Origin: Sphingomonas sanxanigenens
Lineage (GTDB): Bacteria > Pseudomonadota > Alphaproteobacteria > Sphingomonadales > Sphingomonadaceae
Assembly: GCA_003240855.1 (NCBI GenBank)
Contig: QFNN01000110.1
Span: forward strand, 1 to 10,225
DNA length: 10,225 nt
Direction of reading: 5' to 3'
Part shown: piece after piece, positions 1-5,830 of the stretch
How positions within the stretch are numbered: position 1 is the first letter of the stretch
How the letters are laid out: the number at the start of each line of letters is the position of its first letter
Made by a program: the position numbers and the translations under genes
Notes under the pieces: generated by a model
Databases searched by the model: none
The model's input: the letters and a program-made list of their open reading frames with translations, nothing else
What the model was told of the DNA's origin: nothing

Positions 1-645
1 GTTTCCCCGACGATCCTGCGTCGCGGCGCGGCCTGGTTCAACGGCTTTGGTCGTGAGAATAATCGCGGCACCAAGCTGTTCCAGATCAGCGGCCATGTGA
101 ACAAGCCGTGCGTGGTCGAGGAAGCGATGAGCATCCCGTTCCGCGAACTGATCGAGAAGCATTGCGGCGGCATTCGCGGCGGGTGGGACAATCTGCTCGC
201 GGTGATCCCCGGCGGCTCTTCGGTGCCGCTGGTCCCCGCGGCGCAGATCATCGATGCGCCGATGGATTTCGACGGGCTGAAGGCGGTGGGCTCCGGCCTC
301 GGCACCGCCGCCGTCATTGTCATGGACAAGTCGACCGACATCGTCCGCGCGATCAGCCGGATCAGCTATTTCTACCGTCATGAAAGCTGCGGGCAGTGCA
401 CCCCGTGCCGCGAGGGCACGGGCTGGATGTGGCGCGTGATGGAGCGGCTGCGCGAAGGCAATGCCGACATTTCCGAGATCGATACGCTCCAGGAAGTGAC
501 CAAGCAGATCGAAGGCCACACCATCTGCGCGCTCGGCGATGCCGCAGCGTGGCCGATCCAGGGCCTCATCCGCCACTTCCGCCCGGAACTCGAACGTCGC
601 ATCCACGAGCATAAGGCGCAGACCGTAGCGGTCGCGGCAGAATGA
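1..645 (+). CDS. nuoF: NADH-quinone oxidoreductase subunit F, C-terminal part (5' end outside window)
   Basis: NuoF is the peripheral-arm subunit that binds NADH and FMN and carries the [4Fe-4S] cluster N3, the entry point for electrons into complex I. The reading frame is open from base 1, giving 214 visible residues. Family members are usually about 420-440 residues, so roughly the first half, with the FMN and NADH Rossmann-like region, lies upstream. The fragment holds the SLBB-like segment and the C-terminal N3 domain. The cluster ligands are visible as ESCGQCTPC (fragment Cys 130, 133, 136) and a fourth Cys at fragment residue 176 in HTICALGDAAAWP, which is the standard CxxCxxC plus distal C arrangement. 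The TGA stop overlaps the ribosome-binding region of the next gene. The GTG at base 97 is an internal valine codon, because homology to NuoF continues upstream of it to base 1. Nothing looks degraded. Confidence 0.97.
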   Translation, partial: VSPTILRRGAAWFNGFGRENNRGTKLFQISGHVNKPCVVEEAMSIPFRELIEKHCGGIRGGWDNLLAVIPGGSSVPLVPAAQIIDAPMDFDGLKAVGSGLGTAAVIVMDKSTDIVRAISRISYFYRHESCGQCTPCREGTGWMWRVMERLREGNADISEIDTLQEVTKQIEGHTICALGDAAAWPIQGLIRHFRPELERRIHEHKAQTVAVAAE

Positions 646-655
646 GGGGAAGGGG
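644..655 (+). promoter_or_regulatory. Shine-Dalgarno region of the ORF after nuoF
   Basis: A purine-only stretch (GAGGGGAAGGGG) begins inside the nuoF stop codon and runs directly into two consecutive in-frame ATGs at 656 and 659. The first GAGGGG element lies 6 bases before ATG 656 and 9 before ATG 659, so either start is possible. A good ribosome-binding site here supports the downstream ORF as a translated gene. Confidence 0.65.
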
Positions 656-1309
656 ATGATGAAAACCGCATTTCTGACCGCGTTCTGCCTGGCCGGGGCC
701 GCTGCGCCGGCGATGGGCGCCGCGCTGAGCAAGGACGCCGAGGTCGATATCTACAATATCGCCCGTTGCGCGGTTGCGAAGGATCATGACGCGGCGGCCG
801 CGACGGTGCGCCGCCTGCCGCTGACCGGTGACGAAGCGACGGTAGAGCCGGCCTGGCTCGGCAATGGCGCGGGATGCGTCAAGTCGGCCGCTCTGGCCGG
901 CCCCGCCGTGGTGCTGCGCGGCGCGTTGGCGCAGGCGCTTTACTTCCGCGATTTCAAGGAGTTCGGCGTGCGCCCGCGCATGGCGCCGGCACTGCTGGCC
1001 GACATGGGGTTGCCCCCGGTCAATGACGGCGTCGACACCAGCAAGCCCGACGTCGCGCTGGCGCGCTTCGGCGACTGTCTGGCGCGCAACGTGCCGGAGG
1101 ACACCGACAAGTTGCTGCAGTCGCCGGTCGACTCGCCGCTTGAACGCTCGGCGATCGCGCGCATCCAGCCCTATTTCGCCGGCTGTTATCCCAAGAATGC
1201 CCGTTTCAACGCCAGCCGTTCGACATTGCGCGGCCTGCTGGCGCTGAGCGCCTATTCCGCTTCGACGCGCTACTGGCGCGGCGAAATTGTCGCCAACGGC
1301 ACACGTTAA
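656..1309 (+). CDS. Exported protein of unknown function with two Cys-x35-Cys repeats, inserted between nuoF and nuoG
   Basis: I do not recognise this as a complex I subunit. The 217-residue product starts with a plausible Sec signal peptide: MMK, a hydrophobic Ala-rich stretch to about residue 20, and possible cleavage near residues 21-23, which would place it in the periplasm. No membrane segment follows. The mature part has exactly four cysteines (38, 74, 141, 177) arranged as two pairs, each 36 residues apart. Each second Cys sits in an AGC motif and is followed 13-14 residues later by a matching segment (LRGALAQALY, LRGLLALSAY). This suggests an internal duplication with a disulfide, or less likely a metal site, in each half. 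The gene begins 10 bases after nuoF and ends 24 bases before nuoG on the same strand, so it is probably co-transcribed. GC content and codon use resemble the neighbours. A role in complex I or in the cell envelope is unproven; it could be a passenger. The start could also be the ATG at 659. Confidence 0.85.
   Translation: MMKTAFLTAFCLAGAAAPAMGAALSKDAEVDIYNIARCAVAKDHDAAAATVRRLPLTGDEATVEPAWLGNGAGCVKSAALAGPAVVLRGALAQALYFRDFKEFGVRPRMAPALLADMGLPPVNDGVDTSKPDVALARFGDCLARNVPEDTDKLLQSPVDSPLERSAIARIQPYFAGCYPKNARFNASRSTLRGLLALSAYSASTRYWRGEIVANGTR
758..943 (+). repeat. Protein-level internal repeat, copy A (residues about 35-96)
   Basis: Copy A of a degenerate duplication in the exported ORF. It runs from Cys38 through AGC (Cys74) to LRGALAQALY ending at Tyr96. 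The copies are similar in motif order and spacing rather than in overall identity. They align as C-x35-C followed by LRGxLAxxxY, which points to an old duplication. Confidence 0.5.
1067..1255 (+). repeat. Protein-level internal repeat, copy B (residues about 138-200)
   Basis: Copy B of the same unit, from Cys141 through AGC (Cys177) to LRGLLALSAY ending at Tyr200. The Cys-to-Cys distance equals that in copy A (36 residues). The distance from the second Cys to LRG is one residue longer. Six of the ten residues in the closing motif match copy A. Confidence 0.5.
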
Positions 1310-1333
1310 CGCACGACTGGATCGTCATTCGCC

Positions 1334-3340
1334 ATGCCCAAGTTGAAAGTAGACGGCATTGAGGTCGAAGTCCCCCAGGGGGCGACCGTGCTCCAGGCCT
1401 GTGAGGCTGCGGGGAAGGAAATCCCGCGTTTCTGCTACCATGAGCGGCTGTCTATCGCCGGCAATTGCCGGATGTGCCTCGTCGAGGTGAAGCCCGGACC
1501 GCCGAAGCCGCAGGCTTCGTGCGCGCTGCCCGCCGCCGACAATCAGGAAGTCTTTACCACCACGCCGATGGTCAAGAAGGCGCGCGAGGGGGTGATGGAG
1601 TTTCTGCTCATCAACCACCCGCTCGATTGCCCGATCTGCGATCAGGGCGGCGAATGCGATCTGCAGGACCAGTCGGTCGCTTACGGCAAGGGCCAGTCGC
1701 GCTTCCTTGAGAACAAGCGCGCGGTCACCGAGAAATATATGGGTCCCATCGTCAAGACGATGATGACGCGCTGCATCCAGTGCACGCGCTGCGTCCGTTT
1801 TGCCGAGGAAGTCGCGGGCGTCGAGGAAATCGGCGCGATCTATCGCGGCGAGGATATGCAGATCACCTCCTACCTCGAAAGGGCGGTGACCAGCGAGCTT
1901 TCCGGCAATGTCGTCGACCTCTGCCCGGTCGGTGCGCTGACCAGCAAGCCTTATGCTTTCGAGGCGCGGCCCTGGGAGCTGAAAAAAACGCCGACGATCG
2001 ACGTGATGGACGCGGTGGGCACCAACATCCGCCTCGATAGCCGTGGGCGCCAGGTGCTGCGCGCGCTGCCGCGCATCAACGAGGACGTCAACGAGGAGTG
2101 GGCGAGCGACAAGACTCGCCACGCGGTGGACGGCCTCGTCCGCCGTCGCCTCGATCGTCCGTTCGTACGGCGCGACGGCAAGCTCGTCGAAGCGACGTGG
2201 GAAGAGGCTTTCGCGGCCGTGGGGAACGTTGCGGCCAAGGCCGGCGACAGCGTCGCCGCGATCGCGGGCGATCTCGTCGACTGCGAGACCATGTATGCCG
2301 CCAAGGCGCTTCTCGCCGCCATGGGGTCGTCGCTGCTCGAAGGGCGGCAGACGGGCATGGACTATGACGTGTCGAGCCTTGCCGCCGTCAATTTCAACAG
2401 CACCATCGCGGGGATCGAGCGGGCGGACGTGATCCTGCTCGTCGGCACCAACCCGCGCTGGGAAGCGCCGCTTATCAACACGCGAATCCGCAAGGCGATC
2501 CGCAAGGGCGGGGCCAAGCTGTTCGCGATCGGGCCCGAGACCGACCTGACTTACAAGGTCGAGTGGCTGGGCAATGATCTGGGCCTGTTGGGTAAGCTGC
2601 CCAAGGCCGCAGCCGAAGCTTTCGCCAATGCCGAGCGGCCGGCGATGATCGTCGGTGGGGCGGGGCTCAAGGCGCTGGGCGCCGCGCTCAAGCTCGCCGA
2701 TACGCTCAAGCTCGTCCGTGAGGACTGGAACGGCTTCAACGTGCTTCATATGGCTGCATCGCGCATGGGCGGGCTGATGCTGGGCTATGCGCAGAAGGGC
2801 GGCATGGCCGACATCGTCGCGGCCGCGCCCAAGCTGACCTTCTTCCTGGGCGCCGACGAAGTCGATTTCGCCAAGTTCGACAAGAGCTTCAAAGTCTATG
2901 TCGGCCACCACGGCGACAAGGGCGCGCATCATGCCGACGTGATCCTGCCGGGCGCGACCTATGCCGAGAAGTCGGGCACCTGGGTGAATACCGAGGGCCG
3001 CGTCCAGATCGGCGAGCGCGCGGTATTCCCGCCGGGCGACGCGCGGGAGGACTGGACGATCTTCCGCGCCCTCTCGGCCGTGATCGGCAAGCCGCTGCCC
3101 TTCGACACGCTCGGCGCGCTGCGTGGCGCAATGACTGCCGAAACGCCCGCGCTGGGCGTCGAGGGTCTGGCCGGCTACGCCTGGTCTGCGCCCAAGCTCG
3201 ACGCCAAGGCGGAGGGCGAGATCGCCTATCCGATCAAGGATTTCTACCTGACCAACGCCATCTGTCGCGCCTCGCCGACGATGCAGCGTTGCTCGGCCGA
3301 ACTCGTCCACGGCGAAAGCTTTGCGGAGGCCGCGGAATGA
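1334..3340 (+). CDS. nuoG: NADH-quinone oxidoreductase subunit G
   Basis: NuoG is the large iron-sulfur subunit of the peripheral arm, relaying electrons from NuoF toward NuoI. The 668-residue product shows all three expected clusters. The N-terminal ferredoxin-type [2Fe-2S] N1b has Cys34, 45, 48 and 63. The His-ligated [4Fe-4S] N5 has His95, Cys99, 102 and 108 (HPLDCPICDQGGEC). The [4Fe-4S] N4 has Cys147, 150, 153 and 197 (RCIQCTRC and DLCPVGA). From about residue 215 on is a degenerate molybdopterin-oxidoreductase-like domain. No four-Cys set for the additional cluster N7 known from E. coli and Thermus is seen after Cys197, and the length is well below E. coli NuoG (about 900 residues). Both traits match the mitochondrial/alphaproteobacterial type. 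The ATG gives the usual N-terminus (MPKLKVDG). It is 24 bases after the preceding ORF, with no convincing Shine-Dalgarno. The stop overlaps the nuoH start. Confidence 0.98.
   Translation: MPKLKVDGIEVEVPQGATVLQACEAAGKEIPRFCYHERLSIAGNCRMCLVEVKPGPPKPQASCALPAADNQEVFTTTPMVKKAREGVMEFLLINHPLDCPICDQGGECDLQDQSVAYGKGQSRFLENKRAVTEKYMGPIVKTMMTRCIQCTRCVRFAEEVAGVEEIGAIYRGEDMQITSYLERAVTSELSGNVVDLCPVGALTSKPYAFEARPWELKKTPTIDVMDAVGTNIRLDSRGRQVLRALPRINEDVNEEWASDKTRHAVDGLVRRRLDRPFVRRDGKLVEATWEEAFAAVGNVAAKAGDSVAAIAGDLVDCETMYAAKALLAAMGSSLLEGRQTGMDYDVSSLAAVNFNSTIAGIERADVILLVGTNPRWEAPLINTRIRKAIRKGGAKLFAIGPETDLTYKVEWLGNDLGLLGKLPKAAAEAFANAERPAMIVGGAGLKALGAALKLADTLKLVREDWNGFNVLHMAASRMGGLMLGYAQKGGMADIVAAAPKLTFFLGADEVDFAKFDKSFKVYVGHHGDKGAHHADVILPGATYAEKSGTWVNTEGRVQIGERAVFPPGDAREDWTIFRALSAVIGKPLPFDTLGALRGAMTAETPALGVEGLAGYAWSAPKLDAKAEGEIAYPIKDFYLTNAICRASPTMQRCSAELVHGESFAEAAE
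3325..3329 (+). promoter_or_regulatory. Ribosome-binding site fixing the nuoH start
   Basis: GGAGG lies 7 bases upstream of the ATG at 3337, inside the end of nuoG. It supports that start over a farther in-frame ATG at 3289, which would add 16 charged, non-family residues and a long overlap with nuoG. Confidence 0.8.
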
Positions 3341-4383
3341 CCGCCTTTTTCCAATCCTTCCTCGGCTACGGCCTCGGCTGGTTCGTCGCGACGCTGATCT
3401 TCATCCTGCTGATCGCGCTGCCGCTGATGCTGGCCGTCGCGATGATCATCTATGCCGATCGCAAGATCTGGGCGGCGATGGCGCTGCGTCGCGGCCCCAA
3501 CGTCGTCGGCCCCTTCGGCCTGCTGCAGAGTTTCGCCGACGGCCTGAAAGTGTTCCTGCAGGAAACGATCATCCCGTCCGCCGCCAATCGCGGGCTGTTC
3601 CTGATCGCGCCGATCATCACTTTCACCGTGGCGCTGATGGCGTGGGCCGTGGTGCCTTTCGCCGACGGCTGGGTGCTCGCCGACATCAATGTCGGGTTGC
3701 TCTACATTCTCGCCATCTCGTCGCTGGGCGTTTATGGCGTGATCGTCTCGGGCTGGGCGTCCAACTCCAAATATCCTTTCTACTCGGCGCTGCGCGCATC
3801 GGCGCAGATGGTGAGTTACGAAGTCTCGATCGGTTTCGTGCTGATTTCGGTCGTGCTGTGGGCGGGAAGCTTCAACCTCTCGACCATCGTGCTGTCTCAG
3901 AAGGCCTATTATGGCTTCCTCAACGGCCATGGCTTCAACCCGCTGCTTTTCCCGATGGCGGTGGTGTTTTTCATCTCGGCGCTGGCTGAGACCGCGCGCG
4001 CGCCCTTCGACCTGACCGAGGCGGAGTCGGAACTCGTCGCAGGCTATCAGACCGAATATTCGTCGATGGCCTTCGCGCTCTTCTGGCTCGGCGAATATGC
4101 CAACGTCATCCTGATGTGCGCGCTCAACGCGACGCTCTTCTGGGGCGGGTGGCTGCCGCCGATCGACTGGGCGCCGCTCTATCTGGTGCCGGGCATCATC
4201 TGGATCTTCATCAAGATCCTGATTTTCTTCTTCATCTTCTCCTGGGTGAAGGCAACGGTCCCGCGCTATCGCTATGACCAGTTGATGCGGCTGGGCTGGA
4301 AGATTTTCCTGCCGCTCTCGCTGCTCTGGGTGTTCCTCGTCTCCGGATTCCTCATGCTGACCCGTTACGGAGGCGTTCAATGA
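3337..4383 (+). CDS. nuoH: NADH-quinone oxidoreductase subunit H
   Basis: NuoH (mitochondrial ND1 homologue) anchors the peripheral arm to the membrane and forms much of the quinone-binding chamber. The 348-residue product is multi-spanning, with about eight hydrophobic helices. Two family signatures are visible. RRGPNVVGPFGLLQSFADG (residues 51-69) lies near the quinone site. The second is the acidic loop from AETARAPFDLTEAESELVAG (217-236) into YQTEYSSM and the helix with LGEYAN (251-256). The acidic residues here (Glu218, 228, 230, 232 and 240) belong to the region linking quinone chemistry to the proton path in the family. The start at 3337 overlaps the nuoG stop as ATGA and has a good GGAGG. 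This 4-base overlap suggests translational coupling, as does the same arrangement with nuoI at the 3' end. Confidence 0.98.
   Translation: MTAFFQSFLGYGLGWFVATLIFILLIALPLMLAVAMIIYADRKIWAAMALRRGPNVVGPFGLLQSFADGLKVFLQETIIPSAANRGLFLIAPIITFTVALMAWAVVPFADGWVLADINVGLLYILAISSLGVYGVIVSGWASNSKYPFYSALRASAQMVSYEVSIGFVLISVVLWAGSFNLSTIVLSQKAYYGFLNGHGFNPLLFPMAVVFFISALAETARAPFDLTEAESELVAGYQTEYSSMAFALFWLGEYANVILMCALNATLFWGGWLPPIDWAPLYLVPGIIWIFIKILIFFFIFSWVKATVPRYRYDQLMRLGWKIFLPLSLLWVFLVSGFLMLTRYGGVQ
4369..4373 (+). promoter_or_regulatory. Ribosome-binding site of nuoI
   Basis: GGAGG lies 6 bases before the nuoI ATG at 4380, within the last codons of nuoH. It allows independent re-initiation at the ATGA overlap. 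Confidence 0.75.
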
Positions 4384-4865
4384 GCCTCGGCCAATATGTG
4401 AAGGCGTTCACCCTCTGGGAGTTCGTCAAGGCGCACTGGTTGACCTTGAAGTATTTCTTCAAGCCCAAGGCGACGATCAATTATCCTTTCGAGAAGGCGC
4501 CGCTTTCGCCGCGTTTCCGTGGCGAGCATGCGCTGCGTCGCTACCCGAATGGCGAGGAGCGCTGCATCGCGTGCAAGCTGTGCGAGGCGGTGTGCCCCGC
4601 GCAGGCGATCACGATCGAAGCGGAACCGCGCGATGACGGCAGCCGCCGCACCACGCGCTACGACATCGATATGACCAAGTGCATCTATTGCGGGCTGTGC
4701 CAGGAGGCCTGCCCGGTGGATGCGATCGTCGAGGGTCCGAACTTTGAATATGCGACCGAAACGCGCGAGGAACTGATCTACGACAAGTCCAAATTGCTGG
4801 CCAACGGAGACAAGTGGGAGCGCGCGATCGCCGCGAACCTTGCCGCCGATGCGCCCTATCGTTAA
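4380..4865 (+). CDS. nuoI: NADH-quinone oxidoreductase subunit I
   Basis: NuoI carries clusters N6a and N6b, the relay between NuoG and the terminal cluster N2 in NuoB, and sits at the membrane interface with NuoH. The 161-residue product has two classical ferredoxin motifs: CIACKLCEAVCP (Cys62, 65, 68, 72) and CIYCGLCQEACP (Cys101, 104, 107, 111). An N-terminal amphipathic stretch (about residues 10-28, TLWEFVKAHW onward) fits membrane-surface attachment. Length and the motif spacing are typical of alphaproteobacterial and mitochondrial (TYKY-type) proteins. The start overlaps the nuoH stop as ATGA. The gene ends with TAA, followed by the widest gap in this part of the operon (38 bases to the nuoJ ATG). 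Confidence 0.98.
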   Translation: MSLGQYVKAFTLWEFVKAHWLTLKYFFKPKATINYPFEKAPLSPRFRGEHALRRYPNGEERCIACKLCEAVCPAQAITIEAEPRDDGSRRTTRYDIDMTKCIYCGLCQEACPVDAIVEGPNFEYATETREELIYDKSKLLANGDKWERAIAANLAADAPYR

Positions 4866-4903
4866 GCCGCGCCACCAAGCCACAGGGGCATGCTGACACC
4901 GTG

Positions 4904-5521
4904 ATGCAGACCTTCGCTTTCTATCTCTTCGCGACGCTCGTGATAGCCGGTGGGCTGTTCACGATTACAGCGCGCAATCCGGTGCACAGCGTGCTCTGGC
5001 TCATCTTCGCCTTCTTCAACGCGGCGGGGCTGATGCTGCTCGTCGGCGCCGAGTTCATCGCGATGCTGCTCGTCATCGTGTATGTCGGCGCGGTCGCGGT
5101 GCTCTTCCTGTTCGTCGTCATGATGCTCGACATCGACTTTGCCGAGCTGCGCGCAGGATTTGTCACATATCTGCCTTTCGGGGTGCTGCTCGCGCTCGCT
5201 CTGGCGATGGAGATCATCTTCGGCGTCCTCGCGCACAAGGGCGGGGGGATCGACCTTAGCGCCGCGCGCATCGCGCCGACGCCCGATCCCGCCCAGGTCT
5301 CGAACATCGAGGCGATCGGGACGCTGCTCTATTCGCGTTATCTCTACATTTTCGAGGGCGCCGGGCTGGTGCTGCTGGTCGCGATGATCGGCGCCATCGT
5401 CCTCACCCACCGCAAGCGCGGCGGTGTACGTCCGCAGAATATTTCGCGTCAGGTCGCGCGCCGGCCTGAAGAAGCTGTCCGTAATGTCGACCAGCCGGTC
5501 GGCCAGGGGGTCGAGCTGTGA
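4904..5521 (+). CDS. nuoJ: NADH-quinone oxidoreductase subunit J
   Basis: NuoJ (ND6 homologue) is a membrane-arm subunit whose third helix takes part in the conformational coupling of quinone reduction to proton pumping. From the ATG at 4904 the product is 205 residues with about five hydrophobic helices. The conserved helix VYVGAVAVLFLFVVMM (residues 59-74) and a late helix containing EGAGLVLLVAMIGAIVLT (151-168) are clear. After residue 169 is a hydrophilic Arg/Gln-rich tail of about 35 residues. The start is uncertain. GTG at 4901 is immediately upstream in frame, and the only purine-rich site (AGGGG, 4884-4888) is 12 bases from the GTG and 15 from the ATG. An ATG at 4814 is rejected because it would overlap nuoI by 52 bases and add 30 unrelated residues. 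The stop overlaps the nuoK start as GTGA. Confidence 0.95.
   Translation: MQTFAFYLFATLVIAGGLFTITARNPVHSVLWLIFAFFNAAGLMLLVGAEFIAMLLVIVYVGAVAVLFLFVVMMLDIDFAELRAGFVTYLPFGVLLALALAMEIIFGVLAHKGGGIDLSAARIAPTPDPAQVSNIEAIGTLLYSRYLYIFEGAGLVLLVAMIGAIVLTHRKRGGVRPQNISRQVARRPEEAVRNVDQPVGQGVEL
5505..5510 (+). promoter_or_regulatory. Ribosome-binding site supporting the GTG start of nuoK
   Basis: AGGGGG lies 7 bases before GTG 5518, within the end of nuoJ. Translation from this GTG gives the expected NuoK N-terminus and full length. The next in-frame ATG falls at residue 34, inside the second helix. Confidence 0.75.
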
Positions 5522-5823
5522 TCGGGCTTTCTCACTATCTCATCGTCAGCGCGATCCTGTTCGTGCTCGGCGTGTTCGGGATCGTGCTCAACCGTAAGAA
5601 CATCATCATCATCCTGATGGCGATCGAGCTGATCCTGCTTTCGGTGAACATCAACCTTGTCGCCTTCAGCGCCTATCTGGGCGATCTGGTGGGGCAGATT
5701 TTCGCGATGTTCGTGCTGACCGTCGCCGCAGGCGAGGCCGCCATCGGCCTGGCCATTCTGATCATCTACTTCCGAGGCCGCGGTACGATCGCGGTTGACG
5801 ACGCCAACCGGATGAAGGGCTGA
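5518..5823 (+). CDS. nuoK: NADH-quinone oxidoreductase subunit K
   Basis: NuoK (ND4L homologue) is a small three-helix membrane subunit contributing to a proton half-channel next to NuoJ and NuoN. The 101-residue product has exactly the family length. Helix 1 is about residues 5-24, helix 2 about 29-51 and helix 3 about 59-84. The two membrane-embedded glutamates important in the family are present: Glu37 (LMAIELILLS) and Glu73 (AAGEAAIGLAIL), matching Glu36 and Glu72 of E. coli NuoK. It starts with GTG, overlapping the nuoJ stop by four bases (GTGA), which suggests coupled translation. The nuoL start follows seven bases after its stop. Confidence 0.97.
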   Translation: MIGLSHYLIVSAILFVLGVFGIVLNRKNIIIILMAIELILLSVNINLVAFSAYLGDLVGQIFAMFVLTVAAGEAAIGLAILIIYFRGRGTIAVDDANRMKG

Positions 5824-5830
5824 ACGCGCC

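Noticed and set aside
97..645. GTG at 97 as the start of a separate short gene
   Set aside because: The same frame is open from base 1 and its translation continues the NuoF sequence, so the GTG is an internal valine codon.
656..691. Lipoprotein signal in the unknown ORF (Cys11)
   Set aside because: The residues before Cys11 are T-A-F. A lipobox needs a small residue (Gly, Ala or Ser) just before the Cys, and this Cys is too early in the hydrophobic core. An ordinary Sec signal fits better.
1310..1333. Possible terminator or promoter between the unknown ORF and nuoG
   Set aside because: Only a 4-base stem (ACGA/TCGT) is present, with no T-run and no recognisable -35/-10 pair. The gap is too short to hold a convincing signal.
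1325..3310. A 661-codon open frame on the minus strand, opposite almost the whole of nuoG
   Set aside because: Its product is Arg/His/Asp-rich low-complexity protein with no recognisable domain, and it lies in the frame that GC-rich codon bias keeps free of stops. The + strand gene has all three iron-sulfur cluster motifs. It is an antisense shadow.
3244..4380. A 378-codon minus-strand frame opposite nuoH
   Set aside because: The product is a highly charged, Glu/Arg/His/Gln-rich string typical of the complement of a hydrophobic membrane-protein gene, with no motif.
4890..4904. Four-codon ORF (MLTP) before nuoJ as a coding leader peptide
   Set aside because: AGGGG sits only one base before its ATG, too close for initiation, and the peptide has no codon pattern suggesting attenuation. 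It is kept only as a note on the nuoJ start.
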